DNA from: Lysobacter enzymogenes
Lineage (GTDB): Bacteria; Pseudomonadota; Gammaproteobacteria; Xanthomonadales; Xanthomonadaceae
DNA: 41,073 nucleotides
Direction: 5' to 3'
Assembly (NCBI RefSeq): GCF_900106525.1
Contig: NZ_FNOG01000010.1
Coordinates: forward strand, 1-41,073
Shown in pieces: positions 8,711 through 16,169 of the stretch. The notes under the pieces were generated by a model. The model was not told where the DNA came from. It was given only the letters and a program-made list of their open reading frames with translations, and searched no databases. Every line of letters begins with the position of its first letter. The first letter of the stretch is position 1. A program made the translations under genes and the position numbers.

Positions 8711-9064
8711 ATGAACAAGAACACCGCTCGCCTGCGTCGCGCCAAGTCGACCCGCTCGCACATCCGCAACCTCGGCGTCGCCCGTCTGACCGTGCTGCGC
8801 ACCGGTCAGCACCTGTACGCCCAGGTCTTCACCGCCGACGGCTCCAAGGTCCTGGCCACCGCCTCGACCGTGCAGGCCGACGTCAAGGAAGGCCTGAAGA
8901 ACGGCAAGAACGCCGAAGCCGCCGTCAAGGTCGGCAAGCTGATCGCCGAGCGCGCCAAGGCCGCCGGCATCGAGAAGGTCGCGTTCGACCGCTCGGGCTA
9001 CCGCTACCACGGCCGCATCAAGGCTCTCGCCGACGCCGCGCGCGAAGGCGGCCTGCAGTTCTGA
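8711..9064 (+). CDS. rplR: 50S ribosomal protein L18
   Basis: L18 binds 5S rRNA and helps to carry it into the large subunit with L5. It has 117 residues with [19 protein letters not shown] at the basic N-terminus, [20 protein letters not shown] in the fold and the conserved end [20 protein letters not shown]. The ATG at 8711 is preceded by CGGAGAT. It is followed by 208 non-coding bases before rpsE, where E. coli has only about a dozen. Confidence 0.98.
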   Translation: MNKNTARLRRAKSTRSHIRNLGVARLTVLRTGQHLYAQVFTADGSKVLATASTVQADVKEGLKNGKNAEAAVKVGKLIAERAKAAGIEKVAFDRSGYRYHGRIKALADAAREGGLQF

Positions 9065-9272
9065 TCCGGCGCGCGCCTCTCAGGGGCGCGCCCGCATCCG
9101 GACTTGAAAGCGTGGAGATCCGTCTCCACGCCTTGGGCACCGAATCGTTTTGCCTGCCGACGCGGGTCGCGTCGGGCGCCATCGCGGATTCCTGCGATGG
9201 TGCTGCACCCGAAGTACTTCACAACCATAAGCGGCTACGCCGCAAATTCCTTCAATCAACGAGATTATCGAA
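9065..9272 (+). promoter_or_regulatory. Unusual spacer with four tandem hairpins between rplR and rpsE
   Basis: No convincing gene lies here. In order there are four dyads. The first is 9071-9077 with 9085-9091, inside outer arms TCCGG/CCGGA at 9065-9069 and 9098-9102. The second is 9110-9118 with 9123-9131 (nine perfect pairs, loop TCCG). The third is 9157-9163 with 9169-9175. The fourth is 9179-9185 with 9194-9200. A ten-base palindrome GAAGTACTTC follows at 9211-9220. None has a T-run. The array looks like a structured RNA element or processing region inside the spc mRNA; its function is unknown. Confidence 0.55.
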
Positions 9273-9812
9273 ATGGCAGACGACAGAGCGCCGCGGGGCC
9301 GCGATCGCGATCGCAACCGCGAAGAGATCGACGACGGCATGATCGAAAAGCTGATCGCGGTCAACCGCGTCAGCAAGACCGTCAAGGGCGGTCGCCAGTT
9401 CACCTTCACCGCGCTGACGGTGGTGGGCGACGGCAACGGCAAGGTCGGCTTCGGCTACGGCAAGGCGCGCGAAGTGCCGGTCGCGATCCAGAAGTCGATG
9501 GAATACGCCCGCAAGGCGATGAACAACGTCGAGCTCAACAACGGCACCTTGTGGCACGCCGTCAAGTCGGGCCACGGCGCGGCGCATGTGTACATGCAGC
9601 CGGCGTCGGAAGGTACCGGCGTGATCGCCGGCGGCGCGATGCGCGCCGTGCTCGAAGCGGTCGGCGTCAAGAACGTGCTGGCCAAGGCCACCGGTTCGCG
9701 CAACCCGATCAACCTGGTTCGCGCTACCCTGCGAGGCCTGACCGAAATGCACTCGCCGGCCAAGATCGCGGCCAAGCGCGGCAAGAAGGTGGAGGATCTC
9801 CTCAATGGCTAA
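9273..9812 (+). CDS. rpsE: 30S ribosomal protein S5
   Basis: S5 contributes to decoding accuracy and to mRNA unwinding at the 30S entry channel. The 179-residue product begins with a charged stretch rich in Arg and Asp ([18 protein letters not shown]). It then has the family core [40 protein letters not shown] and the C-terminal [18 protein letters not shown]. The N-terminal tail is longer than in E. coli. The last eight bases overlap the start of rpmD, so the two are translationally coupled. Confidence 0.98.
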   Translation: MADDRAPRGRDRDRNREEIDDGMIEKLIAVNRVSKTVKGGRQFTFTALTVVGDGNGKVGFGYGKAREVPVAIQKSMEYARKAMNNVELNNGTLWHAVKSGHGAAHVYMQPASEGTGVIAGGAMRAVLEAVGVKNVLAKATGSRNPINLVRATLRGLTEMHSPAKIAAKRGKKVEDLLNG

Positions 9813-10002
9813 GAACGAAGCCGGTACCGGCACCGTCAAGGTGCGTCTGGTCAAGGGTCTGCGTGGCACCCAGTCGCGTCACCGCCTGTCGGTGCGCGCG
9901 CTGGGCCTGAACAAGCTCAACGATGTGCGTGAACTCAAGGACAGCCCGCAGGTTCGCGGTCTGATCAACAAGGTTCACTACCTCGTCCAGGTCGAGGAGT
10001 AA
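9805..10002 (+). CDS. rpmD: 50S ribosomal protein L30
   Basis: L30 is a small protein of the large subunit, absent from some bacterial lineages. The product has 65 residues, a few more than in E. coli because of the N-terminal MAKNEAGTG. It then shows [40 protein letters not shown] and the end [12 protein letters not shown], as expected. The ATG lies within the last codons of rpsE (overlap of eight bases) with GGAGGA upstream. Confidence 0.97.
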   Translation: MAKNEAGTGTVKVRLVKGLRGTQSRHRLSVRALGLNKLNDVRELKDSPQVRGLINKVHYLVQVEE

Positions 10003-10008
10003 TCCATC

Positions 10009-10446
10009 ATGCGTCTCAACACTCTCAAGCCCGCCGACGGCGCCCGTCAGGAACGTACCCGCGTCGGTCGCGGCATCGGTTCCGGCCTGGGCAAGACCGC
10101 CGGTCGCGGCCACAAGGGCTCGTTCGCGCGCTCGGGCAAGGGCAAGATCAAGGCCGGCTTCGAAGGCGGTCAGATGCCCATGCAGCGTCGCCTGCCCAAG
10201 ATCGGCTTCCGCTCGAAGCTGGCCAAAGACACCGCCGAAGTGCTGCTGTACCAGCTGGACAAGCTGGAAGCCGGCGAGATCGATTTCGCCGCGCTGAAGG
10301 CCGCCAAGCTCGTTCCGAGCACGGCCAAGCAGGCCAAGATCGTGAAGAAGGGCGAGCTGACCAAGAAGTTCGTGCTCAAGGGCGTGCTCGCTACCGCTGG
10401 CGCCAAGGCCGCCATCGAAGCGGCCGGCGGCAAGATCGAGGAGTAA
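10009..10446 (+). CDS. rplO: 50S ribosomal protein L15
   Basis: L15 is a late-assembly protein with a long basic N-terminal extension reaching into 23S rRNA. The 145-residue product has [20 protein letters not shown], the glycine/arginine-rich stretch [19 protein letters not shown], and [17 protein letters not shown]. Length and order are standard. Its final GAGGAG codons double as the ribosome-binding site of secY, seven bases downstream. Confidence 0.98.
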   Translation: MRLNTLKPADGARQERTRVGRGIGSGLGKTAGRGHKGSFARSGKGKIKAGFEGGQMPMQRRLPKIGFRSKLAKDTAEVLLYQLDKLEAGEIDFAALKAAKLVPSTAKQAKIVKKGELTKKFVLKGVLATAGAKAAIEAAGGKIEE

Positions 10447-10453
10447 CTGACGA

Positions 10454-11827
10454 ATGGCGCGCAGCGGCAACGCAATGGCTGGTATCGGCGGCGGGCTCGG
10501 CAAGTTCACCGAGTTGCGTCAGCGTCTGCTGTTCGTCATCGGCGCGTTGATCGTCTATCGCATCGGCAGCTACATCCCGGTGCCGGGTATCAACCCGGAG
10601 GCGATGGTCAAGTTCATGGAGACCAAGCAGGGCACCATCGTGGACATGTTCAACATGTTCTCGGGCGGCGCCCTGCATCGCTTCAGCCTGTTCGCCCTCA
10701 ATGTGATGCCGTACATCTCGGCGTCGATCATCGTGCAGTTGCTGGTGCAGATCGTGCCCAGCCTGAAAGCCATCCAGAAGGAAGGCGAGTCGGGCCGGCG
10801 CAAGATCAACCAGTGGTCGCGCATGGGCGCCATTCCGCTGGCGGTGTTCCAGGCCTGGGGCATCGCCGCCGGTCTGCAGTCCAGCGTGGCGCCCGACGGC
10901 GTGCCGGTGGTGTACGCGCCGGGCATGGGCTTCATCCTGACCGCGGTGATCGCGTTGACCGCGGGCACCATGTTCCTGATGTGGCTGGGCGAGCAGATCA
11001 CCGAACGCGGCGTCGGCAACGGCGTTTCGCTCATCATCTTCGCCGGCATCGTCGCCGGCTTGCCGGCCGCGGTCCTGCACATGTTCGAGCAGATCCGCAA
11101 CGGCGATATGAGCGCGATCGCGGCGATCGTGGTGATCCTGCTGGTGTTCGGCTTCACCTATCTGGTGGTCTTCGTCGAACGCGGCCAGCGCCGGATCACG
11201 GTCAACTACGCGCGCCGTCAGGGCGGTCGCAACGCCTATATGAACCAGGCGTCGTTCCTGCCCCTGAAGCTCAACATGTCGGGCGTGATCCCGGCGATCT
11301 TCGCTTCGAGCATCGTGATGTTCCCCGCCACCGCCGCGACCTGGTTCGCCCAGAGCAACAGCGGTTCGGGTTTCTCCGGTTTCCTCCAGCGGCTCAGCCA
11401 ATGGCTGGCCCCGGGTGAACCGGTGCACATGATCCTGTATGCTGGTTTGATCATCGGCTTCGCGTTCTTCTACACGGCGCTGGTGTTCAACTCGCAGGAA
11501 ACCGCCGACAACCTCAAGAAGTCGGGTGCATTGATTCCGGGCATTCGTCCGGGCAAGGCGACGGCGGACTATGTGGACGGCGTGCTGACCCGCCTGACGG
11601 CGGCCGGCGCGATTTACCTGGTGATCGTCTGCCTCCTTCCGGAGGTCATGCGGACCCAACTGGGCACCTCGTTCTACTTCGGCGGCACGTCGCTGCTGAT
11701 CGTTGTGGTCGTGGTGATGGATTTCATCGCTCAAATCCAGGCGCATCTGATGTCGCATCAGTACGAAAGCCTGTTGAAGAAAGCGAACCTGAAGGGCGGC
11801 TCGCGCGGCGGTCTCGCGCGCGGGTGA
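10454..11827 (+). CDS. secY: Preprotein translocase subunit SecY
   Basis: SecY is the channel of the Sec translocon in the inner membrane, working with SecE, SecG and SecA. The 457-residue product has about ten membrane segments. Signature stretches are [17 protein letters not shown] after the first segment, [20 protein letters not shown] for the plug and second segment, [17 protein letters not shown], and the cytosolic loop [20 protein letters not shown] that contacts SecA and the ribosome. The start is the ATG at 10454, with GAGGAG in the end of rplO. The usual next gene, rpmJ, is missing. Confidence 0.98.
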   Translation: MARSGNAMAGIGGGLGKFTELRQRLLFVIGALIVYRIGSYIPVPGINPEAMVKFMETKQGTIVDMFNMFSGGALHRFSLFALNVMPYISASIIVQLLVQIVPSLKAIQKEGESGRRKINQWSRMGAIPLAVFQAWGIAAGLQSSVAPDGVPVVYAPGMGFILTAVIALTAGTMFLMWLGEQITERGVGNGVSLIIFAGIVAGLPAAVLHMFEQIRNGDMSAIAAIVVILLVFGFTYLVVFVERGQRRITVNYARRQGGRNAYMNQASFLPLKLNMSGVIPAIFASSIVMFPATAATWFAQSNSGSGFSGFLQRLSQWLAPGEPVHMILYAGLIIGFAFFYTALVFNSQETADNLKKSGALIPGIRPGKATADYVDGVLTRLTAAGAIYLVIVCLLPEVMRTQLGTSFYFGGTSLLIVVVVVMDFIAQIQAHLMSHQYESLLKKANLKGGSRGGLARG

Positions 11828-12057
11828 GTCAGAACCGGTTCGCGCGCCAGAGTAGCGCGCGGGGCTGAGGGGCAGGGCATCGCCGTTCAGCCAGTTCCGA
11901 CTCGTCGCCGGAGCATGGGCACACTCCCCATGCCGGAGCACCGTGGCACCTTCGGGTGCCGCGGGGCTTCCTATTAACCCGAGACCTAGATACAATTTCC
12001 AGTTCACTCCGCCGGGATTAATCCGTCTCGGCCGCCAAACCAGTTGGAGATCGCGTT
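11828..12057 (+). promoter_or_regulatory. secY-rpsM spacer: three hairpins and a candidate alpha-operon promoter
   Basis: In most gammaproteobacteria rpmJ (L36) lies here; no frame in these 230 bases encodes it. Instead there are three dyads: 11841-11847 with 11855-11861, 11913-11919 with 11927-11933, and 11941-11950 with 11955-11964 around a TTCG loop (one G-U pair). TACAAT at 11991-11996 is a reasonable -10 element with only a weak -35, predicting a start near 12003 and a leader of about 55 bases for rpsM. GGAGAT precedes the rpsM ATG. Confidence 0.45.
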
Positions 12058-12414
12058 ATGGCGCGTATTGCGGGCGTCAATCTGCCTGCCCAGAAGCATG
12101 TCTGGGTTGGGCTCCAGAGCATCTACGGCATCGGCCGTACCCGTTCGAAGCAGATCTGCGATACCGCAGGTGTGACTTCGACTACCAAGATCCGTGACCT
12201 GTCCGAACCGGAAGTCGAGCGCCTGCGCGCCGAGGTCGGCAAGTTCGTGGTCGAAGGCGATCTGCGCCGCGAAATCGGCATCGCCATCAAGCGTCTGATG
12301 GACCTGGGCTGCTACCGCGGCCTGCGTCACCGTCGCGGCCTGCCGCTGCGTGGTCAGCGTACCCGGACCAATGCTCGTACCCGTAAGGGTCCGCGCAAGG
12401 CCATCAAGAAGTAA
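12058..12414 (+). CDS. rpsM: 30S ribosomal protein S13
   Basis: S13 in the 30S head pairs with S19 and forms bridges to L5 on the large subunit. The 118-residue product starts [20 protein letters not shown], has the helix-hairpin-helix region [19 protein letters not shown], and ends in the basic tail [20 protein letters not shown]. Length and sequence are typical. It opens the alpha operon, 14 bases before rpsK. Confidence 0.98.
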   Translation: MARIAGVNLPAQKHVWVGLQSIYGIGRTRSKQICDTAGVTSTTKIRDLSEPEVERLRAEVGKFVVEGDLRREIGIAIKRLMDLGCYRGLRHRRGLPLRGQRTRTNARTRKGPRKAIKK

Positions 12415-12427
12415 GGGGACCTAGACC

Positions 12428-12820
12428 ATGGCCAAGCCGGCAGCAGTCAAGACCAAGAAGAAGATCAAGCGCGTCGTCACCGACGGCATCGCCCACGTCC
12501 ACGCTTCTTTCAACAACACCATCATCACGATCACCGACCGCCAGGGCAATGCGCTGTCGTGGGCGACTTCGGGCGGCGCCGGTTTCCGCGGCTCGCGCAA
12601 GTCGACCCCGTTCGCCGCCCAGGTCGCCGCCGAAAAGGCCGGCCGTGCTGCGCTCGACTACGGCGTCAAGTCGTTGGAAGTGCGCATCAAGGGTCCGGGT
12701 CCGGGCCGTGAATCCGCCGTGCGTTCGCTGAACAACGTCGGTTACAAGATCATCAACATCATCGACGTGACGCCGATCCCGCACAACGGGTGCCGTCCGC
12801 CGAAGAAGCGTCGCGTCTGA
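12428..12820 (+). CDS. rpsK: 30S ribosomal protein S11
   Basis: S11 lies on the platform of the 30S subunit close to the mRNA exit. It has 130 residues with a lysine-rich start, then [40 protein letters not shown] and the very conserved end [17 protein letters not shown]. In E. coli an asparagine in this last stretch is converted to isoaspartate. It is closely spaced between rpsM and rpsD. Confidence 0.98.
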   Translation: MAKPAAVKTKKKIKRVVTDGIAHVHASFNNTIITITDRQGNALSWATSGGAGFRGSRKSTPFAAQVAAEKAGRAALDYGVKSLEVRIKGPGPGRESAVRSLNNVGYKIINIIDVTPIPHNGCRPPKKRRV

Positions 12821-12834
12821 GGAGCTGAAAGAAC

Positions 12835-13464
12835 ATGGCTCGTTATATCGGTCCCACCTGTAAGCTCGCCCGTCGCGAAGGCGCCGACCTCGGCCTGAAG
12901 TCGTCGGCTCGCGCCCTCGACTCCAAGTGCAAGCTGGAGCAGAAGCCCGGCCAGCACGGTCCCACCGCCCGCAAGGGCAAGCTGTCGGATTACGCCACCC
13001 AGCTGCGCGAGAAGCAGAAGGTCAAGCGCATCTACGGTCTGCTGGAGCGTCAGTTCCGCAACTACTACAAGAAGGCCTCGACCAAGAAGGGCAACACCGG
13101 TGAAAACCTGTTGCAGTTCCTGGAAACCCGCCTGGACAACGTCGTCTACCGCATGGGCTTCGCCGTGACTCGTCCGGCCGCCCGCCAGCTGGTCTCGCAC
13201 CGCGGCGTCACCGTCAACGGCAAGTCGGTCAACCTGCCGTCGTACCAGGTCAAGGCCGGCGACATCATCGCTCTGTCCGAACGCGCCCAGAAGCAGCTGC
13301 GCGTGCAGGAGTCGCTGACCGTCTCGTCGCAGATGGACCTGTCGCCGTCGTGGGTCGAAGTCGACAGCAAGAAGTTCAGCGGCGTGTTCAAGGCGGTTCC
13401 GGATCGCGCGGATCTGCCGGCCGACATCAACGAAGCGCTGATCGTCGAGTTGTACAGCAAGTAA
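12835..13464 (+). CDS. rpsD: 30S ribosomal protein S4
   Basis: S4 nucleates 30S assembly by binding the 5' domain of 16S rRNA and, in E. coli, represses the alpha operon. It has 209 residues: [20 protein letters not shown], then [20 protein letters not shown] and the S4 RNA-binding domain with [20 protein letters not shown] and [19 protein letters not shown]. Only two cysteines occur in the N-terminal region, so it is the zinc-free form. A 158-base hairpin-rich spacer follows it. Confidence 0.98.
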   Translation: MARYIGPTCKLARREGADLGLKSSARALDSKCKLEQKPGQHGPTARKGKLSDYATQLREKQKVKRIYGLLERQFRNYYKKASTKKGNTGENLLQFLETRLDNVVYRMGFAVTRPAARQLVSHRGVTVNGKSVNLPSYQVKAGDIIALSERAQKQLRVQESLTVSSQMDLSPSWVEVDSKKFSGVFKAVPDRADLPADINEALIVELYSK

Positions 13465-13622
13465 TAGTGCAAGCCCTGCGCCGGATTCTCGCGAATCCGG
13501 CGCGCTGTGCACCCCAGGCCGCCGTGGCTCCAGCCGCGGCGGCCGCTCCCTCGATCCGAGGGGGCTCCAAGAGCTAAAGCCTTCCGTCGCCCCCCGGCGA
13601 AGGTCATTGGAGACACCGAAAC
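13465..13622 (+). promoter_or_regulatory. Spacer with tandem strong hairpins before rpoA
   Basis: Three strong dyads follow each other without T-runs. The first is 13478-13488 with 13493-13503 (eleven perfect pairs, loop TCGC). The second is 13517-13528 with 13533-13544 (twelve pairs with one G-U, loop TCCA). The third is 13548-13553 with 13557-13562 (loop ATC). A weaker TCGCC/GGCGA stem lies near 13587-13600. E. coli has about 25 bases in this place. No promoter is evident. It may tune rpoA expression relative to rpsD by processing or stability; this is inference. Confidence 0.5.
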
Positions 13623-14621
13623 ATGACGGTTACCGCCAACCAGGTACTGCGCCCGCGTGGCCCGCAGATCGAACGCCTCAACGGCAATCGCGCCAAAGTC
13701 GTGATCGAGCCGTTGGAGCGCGGTTACGGCCACACGCTGGGCAACGCGTTGCGCCGCGTGCTGCTGTCGTCGATCCCGGGTTTCGCCATCACCGAGGTCG
13801 AAATCGACGGCGTGCTGCACGAGTACACCACGGTCGAAGGTCTGGAAGAGGACGTGCTGGAAGTCCTGCTGAACCTGAAGGACGTGGCCATCCGCATGCA
13901 CACCGGCGAGTCCTCGACGCTGTCGCTGGCCAAGCAGGGCCCCGGCATCGTCACCGCCGGCGACATCAAGACCGACCACAACGTCGAAATCCTCAACACC
14001 GACCATGTGATCTGCCACCTGACCAAGGACACGGCGATCAACATGCGTCTGAAGATCGAGCGCGGCTTCGGCTACCAGCCGGCGGCCTCGCGCCGTCGTC
14101 CGGACGAAGAAACCCGCGCCATCGGCCGCCTGATGCTGGACGCCAGCTTCTCGCCGGTGCGCCGCGTCGCCTACGCCGTGGAAGCCGCGCGCGTCGAGCA
14201 GCGCACCGACCTGGACAAGCTGGTCCTGGACATCGAGACCAACGGCACGATCGACGCCGAGGAAGCCGTGCGCACCGCCGCCGACATCCTCACCGATCAG
14301 CTGTCGGTGTTCGGCGACTTCACCCACCGCGACCGCGGCGCGCAGAAGCCGGCCACCAGCGGCATCGATCCGATCCTGCTGCGCCCGATCGACGATCTGG
14401 AGCTGACGGTGCGTTCGGCCAACTGCCTCAAGGCCGAGAGCATCTACTATGTCGGCGACCTGATCCAGAAGACCGAGGTCGAGCTGCTCAAGACCCCGAA
14501 CCTGGGCAAGAAGTCGCTCACCGAGATCAAGGAAGTGCTGGCTCAGCGCGGCCTGTCCCTCGGCATGAAGCTGGAAAACTGGCCGCCGGCGGGCATCGCC
14601 TCGCACGGTATGATGGGCTGA
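13623..14621 (+). CDS. rpoA: DNA-directed RNA polymerase subunit alpha
   Basis: Alpha dimerises to start RNA polymerase assembly, and its C-terminal domain binds UP elements and activators. The 332-residue product has an N-terminal domain with [20 protein letters not shown] and [20 protein letters not shown], then [12 protein letters not shown] near the linker. The C-terminal domain has [20 protein letters not shown] and [20 protein letters not shown]. Length is close to E. coli (329). It is isolated by hairpin-rich spacers on both sides (158 and 214 bases). Confidence 0.98.
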   Translation: MTVTANQVLRPRGPQIERLNGNRAKVVIEPLERGYGHTLGNALRRVLLSSIPGFAITEVEIDGVLHEYTTVEGLEEDVLEVLLNLKDVAIRMHTGESSTLSLAKQGPGIVTAGDIKTDHNVEILNTDHVICHLTKDTAINMRLKIERGFGYQPAASRRRPDEETRAIGRLMLDASFSPVRRVAYAVEAARVEQRTDLDKLVLDIETNGTIDAEEAVRTAADILTDQLSVFGDFTHRDRGAQKPATSGIDPILLRPIDDLELTVRSANCLKAESIYYVGDLIQKTEVELLKTPNLGKKSLTEIKEVLAQRGLSLGMKLENWPPAGIASHGMMG

Positions 14622-14835
14622 TAACGCCATCGACCGGGCCGCGCCGCGAGGCGCGGCCCGCGTTTGTCCAGGTAGTACGTACTACCCGCAACGCCGCAAC
14701 ACCCGCCGACGGACCTCCAAGTCCGCGGCCAGCCGGTCAGGGAAGGCCGGTTCGGACCATCCGCAGTCCAATGCTCCAACGCCTGGATGGCGACAGCGAA
14801 GTCCAACCGTCTCAACATTCACAGGAATCACCGTC
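14622..14835 (+). promoter_or_regulatory. rpoA-rplQ spacer with a tetraloop hairpin and a 16-base palindrome
   Basis: The stem 14635-14645 with 14650-14660 has eleven perfect pairs around a GCGA loop, directly after the rpoA stop. Ten bases later is the perfect palindrome GGTAGTACGTACTACC (14671-14686), which could be a hairpin with an ACGT loop or a dimeric protein site. A weaker GC-rich dyad lies near 14730-14755. CAGGAA precedes the rplQ ATG. No clear promoter or gene is present. Confidence 0.5.
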
Positions 14836-15210
14836 ATGCGCCACCAGAAAGCCGGTCGTAAGTTCAGCCGTACCAGCGCCCACCGCGATGCCATGTTCAC
14901 CAACATGGCCGCCTCGCTGATCAAGCACGGCCTCATCCGCACCACCCTGCCCAAGGCCAAGGAACTGCGCCGCGTCGCCGAGCCGCTGATCACCCTGGCC
15001 AAGGTCGACGGCGTCGCCAACCGCCGCCTGGCGTTCTCGCGCCTGCGCGACAAGGAAGCCGTCGGCACCCTGTTCACCACCCTGGGCCCGCGCTACGCGA
15101 CCCGTCCGGGCGGCTACCTGCGCATCCTCAAGTGCGGTTTCCGCGCCGGCGACAATGCGCCGATGGCCTATGTCGAGCTGGTGGATCGTCCGGAAGCGGC
15201 GACCGAGTAA
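14836..15210 (+). CDS. rplQ: 50S ribosomal protein L17
   Basis: L17 lies near the tunnel exit of the large subunit. The 124-residue product begins [20 protein letters not shown], with [20 protein letters not shown] and the C-terminal region [20 protein letters not shown], all characteristic. It is the last gene of the alpha operon and is followed after about 85 bases by a strong terminator with a T-run, so the ribosomal cluster ends here. Confidence 0.98.
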   Translation: MRHQKAGRKFSRTSAHRDAMFTNMAASLIKHGLIRTTLPKAKELRRVAEPLITLAKVDGVANRRLAFSRLRDKEAVGTLFTTLGPRYATRPGGYLRILKCGFRAGDNAPMAYVELVDRPEAATE

Positions 15211-15295
15211 TCGCGTTCGCGCCGCCTCGGGCGACGCGACGCAACAGCCAGCACACTGGGTCTCGGCCGCGAAGCGGTCGGGGTCCAAGCGAGCG

Positions 15296-15323
15296 AAACC
15301 CCGGCCGAGAGGTCGGGGTTTTT
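15296..15323 (+). terminator. Rho-independent terminator of the ribosomal cluster
   Basis: The stem 15296-15306 with 15311-15321 has eleven pairs (one G-U) around a GAGA loop and runs into TTTTT (15319-15323). Confidence 0.85.
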
Positions 15324-15541
15324 GCTTTCCGGCGACGGTTACTGCGGCAACGGTTACCCCGGTAAATGTTGCAGTGCGGTAGGCTCGTCGAGCGCACTTG
15401 GGAGGATTCGGGCAGGCAGGAATCGGACGGCCATCGAGGTGTGGACGAATCGTCGCAGCGCGGCAACTTTAGCGCCGCCGATGAGGTCCATCTGGAGCTG
15501 CGCAGCCGCGCAGCGCCGCCTCATTACATGGCGATTGGACA

Positions 15542-15571
15542 TTGGCACGACCCGACCCCGACCCGTATGGT
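15542..15571 (+). promoter_or_regulatory. Candidate promoter placing dsbB on a leaderless mRNA
   Basis: TTGGCA (15542-15547) and TATGGT (15566-15571) are 18 bases apart, five and four matches to consensus. The predicted start, seven bases after the -10 element, is the A of the dsbB ATG at 15578. No ribosome-binding site is visible before that ATG, which agrees with a leaderless transcript but does not prove it. Confidence 0.35.
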
Positions 15572-15577
15572 GTGTAC

Positions 15578-16087
15578 ATGAACCCCTTTAAAGCCTCCTT
15601 TCGGATCCAATTCCTGCTCGGTTTCCTGGCCTGCGCGGGCTTGCTCGCGTATGCCGTGTATCTGCAGTTCTACCAGCACCTCGAACCGTGCCCGTTGTGC
15701 ATCTTCCAGCGCGTGGCGTTCGCCGCGCTCGGGCTGATGTTCCTGCTCGGCGCCATCCACGGCCCGGGCAAGCCGCTGGGTCGGCGGATCTGGGGCGTGC
15801 TCGCCCTGATCGCGGCCGGCGCCGGCATCGCCGTGGCCGGCAACCACGTGCGCCTGCAGCACCTGCCGCCGGACCAGGTTCCGGCCTGCGGCCCCGGTCT
15901 CGATTACATGATGGGCGCGATGCCGATCGGCGGCGTGATCCGCAAGGTCATGACCGGCTCGGGCGAATGCGCCAACGTCGACTGGACCTTCCTCGGCCTG
16001 GCGATGCCGGCCTGGAGCCTGATCTGCTTCGTCGTGCTGGCGGCGTGGGCGGCCTATGCCGCGTTCCGCGCGCGTTCGAGCAAGTAA
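15578..16087 (+). CDS. dsbB: Disulfide bond formation protein DsbB
   Basis: DsbB reoxidises the periplasmic oxidase DsbA and passes the electrons to quinones in the inner membrane. The 169-residue product has four predicted membrane segments. The first periplasmic loop holds the CPLC motif (Cys38, Cys41); the second holds Cys104 (VPACGPGLDY) and Cys131 (GSGEC), the spacing expected from E. coli Cys41/Cys44/Cys104/Cys130. The ATG at 15578 is chosen because it puts the N-terminus MNPFKASFRIQFLLGFLACA right before the first membrane segment. An upstream in-frame ATG at 15542 would add twelve unlikely residues. No DsbA gene is nearby. Confidence 0.95.
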   Translation: MNPFKASFRIQFLLGFLACAGLLAYAVYLQFYQHLEPCPLCIFQRVAFAALGLMFLLGAIHGPGKPLGRRIWGVLALIAAGAGIAVAGNHVRLQHLPPDQVPACGPGLDYMMGAMPIGGVIRKVMTGSGECANVDWTFLGLAMPAWSLICFVVLAAWAAYAAFRARSSK

Positions 16088-16103
16088 ACCGCTGCATCCC
16101 GCT

Positions 16104-16150
16104 GTCTTCGCCACCCATCCCTTCCACCCCAACCTCCCACACACCGCGAC
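16104..16150 (+). promoter_or_regulatory. C-rich, G-free stretch after dsbB (possible Rho loading site)
   Basis: Bases 16111-16145 contain no G and 23 C out of 35, which is striking in a genome this rich in G. C-rich, G-poor and unstructured RNA is what the termination factor Rho loads on. No hairpin terminator separates dsbB from the next gene, so Rho-dependent termination is a fair guess, but it is only inferred from base composition. Confidence 0.35.
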
Positions 16151-16169
16151 ACCCAACGGAATCAAGCAA

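Larger units (their letters stand above)
15211..15577 (+). other. Intergenic region between rplQ and dsbB
   Basis: It holds the rplQ terminator (15296-15323) and, at its far end, a candidate dsbB promoter. Between them are short direct repeats of CGGTTAC (around 15335-15358) and an unremarkable stretch. I see no gene in the middle part on either strand: the frames there do not resemble proteins and have no ribosome-binding sites. Confidence 0.5.

Noticed and set aside
9112-9342. Small open frame in the rplR-rpsE spacer
   Set aside because: It passes through four hairpins and overlaps rpsE out of frame; codon use is unlike the neighbours.
11968-11996. Full sigma-70 promoter with -35 TTCCTA for the alpha operon
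   Set aside because: The -35 match is poor (three of six), so only the -10 element is kept, at low confidence.
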